A DNA stretch of 5,468 nt from DASYSA01 sp036003885. GTDB taxonomy: Bacteria > Acidobacteriota > Blastocatellia > UBA7656. The stretch lies in contig DASYSA010000365.1 in the NCBI GenBank assembly GCA_036003885.1, positions 1-5,468 on the forward strand, in the 5' to 3' direction. Numbering within the stretch: the first letter of the stretch is position 1; every line of letters starts with the position of its first letter. Both the position numbers and the translations under genes were made by a program. Under the pieces are notes generated by a model, which did no database searches, had not been told where the DNA came from, and saw only the letters and a program-made list of their open reading frames with translations. This document shows positions 1 to 4,418 of the stretch, piece after piece.

Positions 1-485
1 ACGACAAAGTGATTGGGGATGGTAAAGCCGATGTACTTCGCGCCGGTCTCTATTTCGTGACGGTCCGGCTTATCGAGTAAGGCTGCGACTGCGAGAGAAT
101 TCACTTCGCGAGTCAGGAATATGTTCATGAGGTAATTCAAGGTCAGTCCGGTGTCGATGATATCCTCGACGACGAGGACATCTTTTCCTGCCAGGCTCTT
201 GTCGAGATCTTTGGTTATTCGCACTTCACCTGAAGACTTGGTGGAGGCGCCGTAGCTCGATATGCCGATGAAGTCGAGCGACAGCGGCAAGTCGATCGCT
301 CGCATCAAGTCTGAGAGAAAGACGCAGGCGCCCTTCAGGACGGCGAGCAAGTGCAGGTTCTTGCCCGCGTAGTCGTGGGTGATCTGAGCGCCGAGCTCGC
401 GGACGCGGGCTTGCAGGCGATCAGTGTCGATCAAGACCTTGAGGTTCGGATCGTTGATGAATGAACTGCGTTCGGTGGCAGCCAT
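1..485 (-). CDS. hpt: Hypoxanthine phosphoribosyltransferase, N-terminal part (runs off the left edge)
   Basis: Purine salvage enzyme of the cytoplasm that joins hypoxanthine (and usually guanine) to PRPP, giving IMP or GMP and pyrophosphate. Reading the minus strand from the ATG at 485 gives 161 full codons before the window ends. Family marks seen: the LKG pyrophosphate loop (residues 50-52), the SYG of the mobile loop (77-79), and the PRPP-binding signature VLVVEDIIDTGLTL (103-116) with the paired acidic residues E107-D108. The DKPDRHE segment (138-144) and FTIPNHFVV (from 154) match the purine-binding end of the family. Bacterial members are usually about 175-185 residues, so only a short C-terminal tail is missing. 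The start is supported by AAGGAG (plus positions 490-495) four bases before the ATG. The gene is divergent from the rpiB-like gene and has its own promoter. Identification is secure; base preference cannot be read from sequence. Confidence 0.96.
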   Translation of the reverse strand, partial: MAATERSSFINDPNLKVLIDTDRLQARVRELGAQITHDYAGKNLHLLAVLKGACVFLSDLMRAIDLPLSLDFIGISSYGASTKSSGEVRITKDLDKSLAGKDVLVVEDIIDTGLTLNYLMNIFLTREVNSLAVAALLDKPDRHEIETGAKYIGFTIPNHFV

Positions 486-489
486 GTGT

Positions 490-495
490 CTCCTT
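490..495 (-). promoter_or_regulatory. Ribosome binding site of hpt
   Basis: Reads AAGGAG on the minus strand, four bases upstream of the ATG at 485. It fixes the hpt start codon, and no other in-frame start competes with it. Confidence 0.8.
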
Positions 496-520
496 GTTTG
501 TAAATCGGGGGTGAGCGGGG

Positions 521-549
521 AATATACGAGAAGACAGAGTCCCTGTCTA
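521..549 (-). promoter_or_regulatory. Sigma70-like promoter of hpt, overlapped by an inverted repeat
   Basis: On the minus strand TAGACA (544-549, one mismatch to TTGACA) is followed after exactly 17 bases by TATATT (521-526, one mismatch to TATAAT). Transcription would start near 514, leaving a leader of roughly 28 bases that includes the AAGGAG site. A 6-base inverted repeat, AGACAG/CTGTCT with a 5-base gap (532-548), lies across the -35 box and spacer and could be an operator. The promoter is a good consensus match; the operator role is inference. Confidence 0.65.
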
Positions 550-558
550 GCGGAAAGG

Positions 559-615
559 GAAATTCGAAATGCGAAGTGCGAAATGCGAAATTATGCGAAA
601 TGCGAAGTGCGAAAT
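559..615. repeat. 7-base-period repeat cluster, left arm (GAAATGC family)
   Basis: A run of GAAATGC, GAAGTGC and GAAATTC words in near-tandem. A 20-base unit, CGAAATGCGAAGTGCGAAAT, occurs twice exactly, at 565-584 and 596-615, offset by 31 bases. The 16 bases at 560-575 recur inverted at 676-691, so the cluster could fold back on the second block. The same word family forms the palindrome at 4276-4319. Translations such as MRSAKCEIMRNAKCE that read through it are artefacts of the repeat. Confidence 0.85.
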
Positions 616-619
616 CGCT

Positions 620-649
620 TTGCAGTTCCGTCGCTCCAAAATTTACAAT
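620..649 (+). promoter_or_regulatory. Possible weak promoter for the rpiB-like gene
   Basis: TTGCAG (620-625) and TACAAT (644-649) are separated by 18 bases in the only stretch between the two repeat arms that is not repeat. The -10 box has one mismatch and the -35 box three. The position 55 bases before the ATG at 704 is sensible, but the match is modest, so this is a guess. Transcripts starting here would carry the right repeat arm in their leader. Confidence 0.3.
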
Positions 650-661
650 CCTAATCGATGT

Positions 662-700
662 GCGGAATTTCGAATTTCGCATTTCGAATTTTCGCATTCC
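662..700. repeat. 7-base-period repeat cluster, right arm, inverted
   Basis: Contains TTTCGCATTTCGAA-type words, the reverse complement of the left arm; 676-691 is the exact reverse complement of 560-575. It ends only three bases before the ATG at 704 and so occupies the place where a ribosome binding site would be expected. Confidence 0.8.
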
Positions 701-703
701 CTT

Positions 704-1330
704 ATGGCTATTCTGGACGAAAGAGGCAAGCGCGCGATAACTGAGCACGAAGTGCGGTCGGCGAAATCCGGCGATACCTTGCGTGTTGATGAGAGCGCGA
801 TCATCACGCCGCTCGCGGCGGACCTGGCGCGTGAGCGCAATGTGAAGATCGAAAGGGTCCGCCGCACTGCCGCCGCCCGACGCAAGATCGCGATCGGAGC
901 GGACCACGGCGGCTTCGAGATGAAAGAAGAGTTGAAACGTGTGCTCGCGGACCTCGGCCATGAGTTTCAGGACTTCGGAGCGCACTCGACGGACCCGGTC
1001 GACTATCCAGATTACGCCCATCTCGTGGCGCGGGCGGTCGCCCGAGGTACCTGTGATCTTGGAATAATGGTCGATGGCGCGGGCATCGGTTCCTGCATGG
1101 TGGCCAATAAGGTCCCGGGTGTTCGAGCGGCTATGTGCTACGACGAAGCCTCCGCGCGAAACAGTCGCGAGCACAATGGGGCAAACGTCCTCACGCTCGG
1201 GGGCAAGATGATTCCCGACGAACGAATGCGCAACATTGTGAAAGTCTGGCTGTCAACCGAATTGACCGAAGATCGACATAAGCGCCGAGTCGCCATGATT
1301 GACGCCGTCGAGAGCGAATACCTTAAGTAA
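704..1330 (+). CDS. rpiB: RpiB/LacA/LacB-family sugar-phosphate isomerase with N-terminal extension and Cys-to-Asp active-site change
   Basis: Probable cytoplasmic aldose-ketose isomerase; classical RpiB interconverts ribose 5-phosphate and ribulose 5-phosphate. The protein is 208 residues, against about 150 for typical RpiB. Residues 61-208 align along the whole family: IAIGADHGGF (62-71, His68 matching E. coli His10), DYPDYA (100-105), DGAGIGS-MVANKVPG (124-139), SREHN (154-158, His157) and DRHKRRV (190-196). The residue aligned with E. coli catalytic Cys66 is Asp124, and Thr68 of that loop is Ala126. Residues 1-58 are extra and contain ITPLAADLARERNVKIE (34-50), a motif I associate loosely with accessory proteins of bacterial microcompartments; that link is recollection. 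ATG 704 was chosen because the in-frame ATG at 569 would translate the intergenic repeat. No Shine-Dalgarno sequence precedes 704. The fold is secure; the substrate may not be ribose 5-phosphate. Confidence 0.88.
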   Translation: MAILDERGKRAITEHEVRSAKSGDTLRVDESAIITPLAADLARERNVKIERVRRTAAARRKIAIGADHGGFEMKEELKRVLADLGHEFQDFGAHSTDPVDYPDYAHLVARAVARGTCDLGIMVDGAGIGSCMVANKVPGVRAAMCYDEASARNSREHNGANVLTLGGKMIPDERMRNIVKVWLSTELTEDRHKRRVAMIDAVESEYLK

Positions 1331-1557
1331 TCCCGACTTAAAGAGAACCCCCGCCTGGTCGTCGCGTTTGAGCATAAAGTGCAGCCACGAATTACGCGAA
1401 TTACACCAATTGACACGAATGATTCGTTGTCATTCGCGTAATTCGTGAAATTCGTGGCCGGCCCTTCTTCTGGGCACCAGAACTATTAGGACTTTTCTTC
1501 TCAACGTTTCCCCCCGGTTCAGAGTAGATAGATATGTGGAAGCGAGGATCAAAAAGA
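1331..1557. other. Intergenic region between the rpiB-like gene and the sigma operon
   Basis: No coding potential recognised on either strand. It holds the hairpin repeat at 1384-1458. The part nearest the sigma gene (1459-1557) should contain the operon promoter, but I see no convincing sigma70 or ECF pair of boxes there. Confidence 0.6.
1384..1458. repeat. 75-base imperfect palindrome of 9-base CACGAATTA-type units
   Basis: Two 36-base arms (1384-1419 and 1423-1458) flank a 3-base loop, with 28 of 36 positions pairing by my count. Each arm is itself a series of 9-base units: CACGAATTA, CGCGAATTA, CACCAATTG, ACACGAATG on the left and matching ATTCGTGAA/ATTCGCGTA words on the right. It begins and ends with GCCACGAA/TTCGTGGC. 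Intergenic repeats of this look occur in several environmental phyla. It has no T-run after the stem, so it is not an obvious terminator. It is a different word family from the repeats at 559-700 and 4272-4326. Confidence 0.85.
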
Positions 1558-2211
1558 ATGGCTGGTGACTTTGCCGGGGTCGCTCTGATGACACAATATC
1601 CTCGTTTGGATGAAAGCACTGGAGACAGGTCCGGCGCCGCGATCGCCTATGTAATCGAACAAGCGAAGGAGGGAGACTCCTATGCGTTCGAGCAGCTGAT
1701 CACCTCGTATCAGCACCGAGTAGTCGCGACTGCCTGGCGAATGCTGGGCAATCAGGAAGACGCTCGCGACGCAGCCCAGGAAGTGTTCCTGAGAGTCTAC
1801 AGGTACTTGAAGAAATTTCGGTCCGGAGAAGATTTCTCCGCATGGCTGTACCGAATAACCATAAACGTTTGCCGAGACGCGCATCGACGGCGAGGCCCGC
1901 TGGACAGATTCGCATCACTCGAAAGCGAACGAGAACTGGGCAACCTGCCCGACGCTGCGGGATCGGATGATGTCGAGGCGGCGGCAATTCTGTCGCAAGA
2001 GCACGCGATCATCGCAAGCGCGCTCGATATGCTCTCTCCCAAAGAGCGAGAGGCGATCGTGCTTCGCGACCTTGAAGGGCTGTCGACCGAAGAAGTGGCG
2101 CGGATACTCGGGTCCAGCGCGACAACCGTGCGCAGCCAGATTAGCTCGGCCCGCGTCAAGATCAAGCAATATCGCGACCGCGTGCTGAGCCGAAGGAGAC
2201 GAGAATTATGA
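1558..2211 (+). CDS. ECF-type RNA polymerase sigma factor (sigma70 family, RpoE-like)
   Basis: Directs RNA polymerase to a small set of promoters, usually in response to an envelope or stress signal. The 217-residue protein has only the two ECF domains. Region 2 spans about residues 40-111: AFEQLITSYQHRVVATAWRM, then NQEDARDAAQEVFLRVY with the DA-DA-QEVF core-binding motif (65-81), then FSAWLYRITINVCRD for -10 recognition (93-107). Region 4 spans about 153-205: LSPKEREAIVLRDLEGLSTE, then EEVARILG and TTVRSQISSAR, the -35-reading helix-turn-helix. An acidic linker of about 40 residues joins them. ATG 1558 is preferred because AGGA (1545-1548) lies nine bases before it; ATG 1534, eight codons upstream, has no such site, and ATG 1588 is also possible. 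The stop overlaps the next gene's start (ATGA), typical of a sigma/anti-sigma pair. The ECF subgroup cannot be assigned by eye. Confidence 0.93.
   Translation: MAGDFAGVALMTQYPRLDESTGDRSGAAIAYVIEQAKEGDSYAFEQLITSYQHRVVATAWRMLGNQEDARDAAQEVFLRVYRYLKKFRSGEDFSAWLYRITINVCRDAHRRRGPLDRFASLESERELGNLPDAAGSDDVEAAAILSQEHAIIASALDMLSPKEREAIVLRDLEGLSTEEVARILGSSATTVRSQISSARVKIKQYRDRVLSRRRREL
2193..2198 (+). promoter_or_regulatory. Ribosome binding site of the anti-sigma gene, inside the sigma gene
   Basis: AAGGAG nine bases before ATG 2208, lying in the last codons of the sigma gene. With the ATGA overlap it indicates translational coupling of the two genes, which would keep their amounts matched. Confidence 0.7.
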
Positions 2212-2984
2212 ACTGCAGGGGCATTCAAGAGATGATCCCGCTTTACGTCGAGGGCGACCTGGAGACTGATCGGGCCGAGTCGGTTTCGGCCCATCTGAAG
2301 TCTTGCGTCGCGTGCAGTCGACTCGCCGGCGGATTCAACGAAAGCCAGGAGTGGCTGCATTCGTACACGCCGCCCGCGTTCGACTCGACGTTCTTTGATG
2401 GCCTTAGAAACGGAGTTCTCGCCAAGATCGGGGATGAGAAAGCCCGGCCGTCGTTTTTTCAATTGAGAGCCGCGCACTTGAGATGGGACCTGGCGCTCGC
2501 GGCCGCCCTGCTCTTGGTCATCCTCAGCGGACTTGCGTTCTATACGTATCAACGAAGTTTAAGAGCTGCCCCTCAACAGTTTGCCGGCGGTCCATCCCAA
2601 CCAGGTGAGGTACCTGCGCCTCAAGAAGCGCCGAAACCGACCAATGAAGATCCTAAGAAAACCCCGGGGCCAGCACCTCAGCACAGACATTCGAGTCTTC
2701 GAGATGCAGTGGCGGAGGTTATCGGGCCGGCACAACCCGAATCGATAGTCGGCCTTCCCCCAGACCTCGGATTCCCGCTCCCAACCGACGCGAACATCGA
2801 CGGGACTGCAGTCTCTCAAGCTGATCCCGCTCAAGGCGAAACCCAGCCATTGGTGAAGGCCCCTCCGACGAGTGAAGTAATGACCAGAATCGAGATTCAA
2901 ACCAGTGATCCGACCATTCGCATCATCTGGTTTGCTCCCAACAATGTGGAGAAGAACTCAGGCAGACGTTCAACCGACACCTAA
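2208..2984 (+). CDS. Membrane-anchored zinc-finger anti-sigma factor (zf-HC2/ZAS type)
   Basis: Probably binds and holds inactive the ECF sigma factor encoded just upstream. Residues 1-40 form a zinc-binding anti-sigma domain with C3 and H29-x3-C33-x2-C36, the order of ligands typical of the family. A linker leads to one membrane segment (about 95-114, LALAAALLLVILSGLAFYTY) preceded by R92, placing the zinc finger in the cytoplasm. The outer part (115-258) is long, rich in Pro, Gln and Glu, and ends with an ordered-looking motif, RIEIQTSDPTIRIIWFAP (227-244), then a short polar tail. The start overlaps the sigma stop by four bases (ATGA) and has AAGGAG nine bases upstream. Release may follow from regulated proteolysis or from a change at the zinc site; the sequence does not say which. 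The role as partner of this sigma is inferred from adjacency and domain type. Confidence 0.88.
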   Translation: MNCRGIQEMIPLYVEGDLETDRAESVSAHLKSCVACSRLAGGFNESQEWLHSYTPPAFDSTFFDGLRNGVLAKIGDEKARPSFFQLRAAHLRWDLALAAALLLVILSGLAFYTYQRSLRAAPQQFAGGPSQPGEVPAPQEAPKPTNEDPKKTPGPAPQHRHSSLRDAVAEVIGPAQPESIVGLPPDLGFPLPTDANIDGTAVSQADPAQGETQPLVKAPPTSEVMTRIEIQTSDPTIRIIWFAPNNVEKNSGRRSTDT

Positions 2985-2985
2985 C

Positions 2986-2990
2986 AGGAG
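2986..2990 (+). promoter_or_regulatory. Ribosome binding site of the secretin-like gene
   Basis: AGGAG six bases before ATG 2997, in the 12-base gap after the anti-sigma stop. It supports ATG 2997 as the start and the gene as the third member of the operon. Confidence 0.8.
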
Positions 2991-2996
2991 ATCACT

Positions 2997-4271
2997 ATGT
3001 TTTCAACTAAGGGAAGAATCTTAACGGTAGTAGCTCTAACTGCATCCCTCGTCGCGATGGCGCTGGGACAGCAACCGCCGCCTCGCAGGGAGAGCAGGGT
3101 CCAGCGTCCGGCGCGAGCTACGACACCGCCTGCGGTGCAATCACCGAGTCGACCGCACACTCCGCCTCGCGCGGCATCCGCAACGGCTGAACTTCCGGAT
3201 ACACCCGAGGCGTCAACTCCTGGTGCCGCCCTCGCGCCTAGCGCAGCCGCAAGCGAGCCATCAACAATTCTGGCCCCATCGGCAGCGCGAACATTCGCGA
3301 TTCAGGAGGCGCCGGTTTCACCTCCAACTCTCAATCCCCAATCCACAACTCCGGCACTCGCGCCGAGTGCGACAGTTCCGCCTGCAGCCCGCGCAAGTTG
3401 GCAAGTACTGCCGTTCCAGGCACAGCCCGCCTCGGTAGACGCGTCGACACCGAGCACGATGCTCGCGCCCGTTACGCCGGCGCAGCAACATACTCCTCGT
3501 CAAGCCCAGACTCGGCCGCAACCTGCAACGGCTCAGACCCCAGCGGCGACGCCGAGGTCCCCCGATTACGTGGAAGAGAAAGGCTTCAAGGGGAGGGTAT
3601 TTGAGATCAAACACAGGGACCCGGACAGCCTCGCGCAGGTGCTCAGACCGCTTGGCAGTGGATTCAAGGGCGCAACTATCTCCTCCAACCGGGAGTTCAA
3701 GATACTAACGGTGCGAGATTTCCCCGAGAACATCGCGGCAATGGAGGAGGCGATCAAGCGGCTCGATACTCCGGAGGCGCGGAGTCCCGACATCGAATTC
3801 ACCGTGCACATACTAATAGCTTCGAGCGGCGAAGGCCCCGGGAGCGAGTTGCCAACAGACCTCGGTCCGGTGATAAAACAGTTGCAGTCGACCCTCAGAT
3901 ACAAGACCTACAATCTGATGACCTCAGCTATCCATCGAGGTAAGGAAGGCCCGGTTCGAGTCGAGAACAGCGGCATTGCAGAGTCCAAGCTCCTGGGGGT
4001 CACGACTCCTCAGGGAAACCCGATCTTCTTCAACTATTCTCTGCAACGAATCTCCCTGGATGGCGCTGCTGCATCCGCAACTGTGCAAATAGCGGACTTC
4101 AGTTTCCATATGCGAGCTCCTTTGATGGTCAAACCCGGAGAGATCCAGTACGAGAACATCGGTTTCAACACTCCGGTCTCAGTGCGCGAAGGGGAGAAAG
4201 TCGTTGTCGGCACTACCTCGATGGGCGACAAGGGACTGATCGTCGTCGTGTCAGCAAAGGTCCTCAAGTAA
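2997..4271 (+). CDS. Exported secretin-N-domain-like protein with Pro/Ala-rich linker; third gene of the sigma operon
   Basis: A 424-residue protein of unknown function. Residues 1-24 look like a signal peptide (KGR, hydrophobic 8-23, likely cut after ALG24). Residues 25-190 are low-complexity, rich in Pro, Ala, Thr and Gln, with four spaced copies of a LAPSA-like motif (79-83, 92-96, 121-125 and a variant LAPVT at 156-160). Residues about 200-257, from VFEIKHRDPDSLAQVLRPLG to EEAIKRLD, resemble the N1-type domain of secretins such as PilQ or GspD: beta strand, helix, the NREFKILTVRDF strand, then the final helix. The remainder (265-424) is beta-rich and ends NTPVSVREGEKVVVGTT and GLIVVVSAKV, reminiscent of the gate/barrel strands of secretins but far too short for a full pore. 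It starts 12 bases after the anti-sigma gene with a good AGGAG. It is probably periplasmic or outer-membrane attached. Homology to secretins is a fold-level inference. Confidence 0.8.
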   Translation: MFSTKGRILTVVALTASLVAMALGQQPPPRRESRVQRPARATTPPAVQSPSRPHTPPRAASATAELPDTPEASTPGAALAPSAAASEPSTILAPSAARTFAIQEAPVSPPTLNPQSTTPALAPSATVPPAARASWQVLPFQAQPASVDASTPSTMLAPVTPAQQHTPRQAQTRPQPATAQTPAATPRSPDYVEEKGFKGRVFEIKHRDPDSLAQVLRPLGSGFKGATISSNREFKILTVRDFPENIAAMEEAIKRLDTPEARSPDIEFTVHILIASSGEGPGSELPTDLGPVIKQLQSTLRYKTYNLMTSAIHRGKEGPVRVENSGIAESKLLGVTTPQGNPIFFNYSLQRISLDGAAASATVQIADFSFHMRAPLMVKPGEIQYENIGFNTPVSVREGEKVVVGTTSMGDKGLIVVVSAKVLK

Positions 4272-4326
4272 ATTTCGAAATGCGAAATGCGAATTTCGAA
4301 ATTCGCATTTCGCATTTCGCATTTCT
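4272..4326. repeat. 7-base-period palindromic repeat, with a perfect 44-base palindrome at 4276-4319
   Basis: Directly follows the TAA of the secretin-like gene. Positions 4276-4297 are the exact reverse complement of 4298-4319, a 22-base-pair stem with no unpaired loop in the DNA. The arms consist of CGAAATG/CATTTCG words, with GCATTTC present three times on the right side. It is the same family as the repeats at 559-700. A T/C-rich stretch follows (4321-4335), so weak terminator activity is possible, but the stem is AT-rich and there is no clean U-run. Confidence 0.88.
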
Positions 4327-4331
4327 TCTCC

Positions 4332-4360
4332 TTCACATCCCACCTCCAATCATTTATCAT
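4332..4360 (+). promoter_or_regulatory. Sigma70-like promoter of the ABC transporter ATPase gene
   Basis: TTCACA (4332-4337) and TATCAT (4355-4360) each have one mismatch to consensus and are 17 bases apart. They lie just after the palindromic repeat and 58 bases before ATG 4419. Transcription would start near 4367, giving a leader of about 50 bases without a recognisable Shine-Dalgarno sequence. Confidence 0.6.
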
Positions 4361-4418
4361 AACGCCGCCTCATCAAGCTTTCTGCGGGATCTTCTGATTC
4401 CGCCGCTACACCGCACCT

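Noticed and set aside
424..654. 76-residue plus-strand open frame
   Set aside because: It overlaps the hpt start on the opposite strand and then reads repeat words; no ribosome binding site.
559..700. CRISPR array
   Set aside because: Repeat words are 7 bases with no spacers of uniform length, and the blocks are inverted rather than tandem; no cas gene nearby.
569..703. In-frame 45-codon upstream extension of the rpiB-like gene from ATG 569
   Set aside because: The extension translates the 7-base intergenic repeat (MRSAKCEI and similar words) and has no family similarity; ATG 704 lies right after the repeat.
431..1174. 247-residue minus-strand open frame
   Set aside because: It runs antisense through the conserved RpiB frame and through the repeat cluster, and its translation shows no domain.
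1470..1530. ECF-type autoregulated promoter upstream of the sigma gene
   Set aside because: An AGAACTA word near 1477 faintly resembles a GGAAC -35 box, but no matching -10 box at a normal distance could be defended.
1797..2552. 251-residue minus-strand open frame
   Set aside because: It is antisense to the sigma and anti-sigma genes, whose domains are clear; its composition is that of a shadow frame.
4276..4326. Intrinsic terminator of the sigma operon
   Set aside because: The palindrome could form a hairpin, but it is AT-rich, has no proper loop or clean U-run, and belongs to a repeat family also found upstream of genes.
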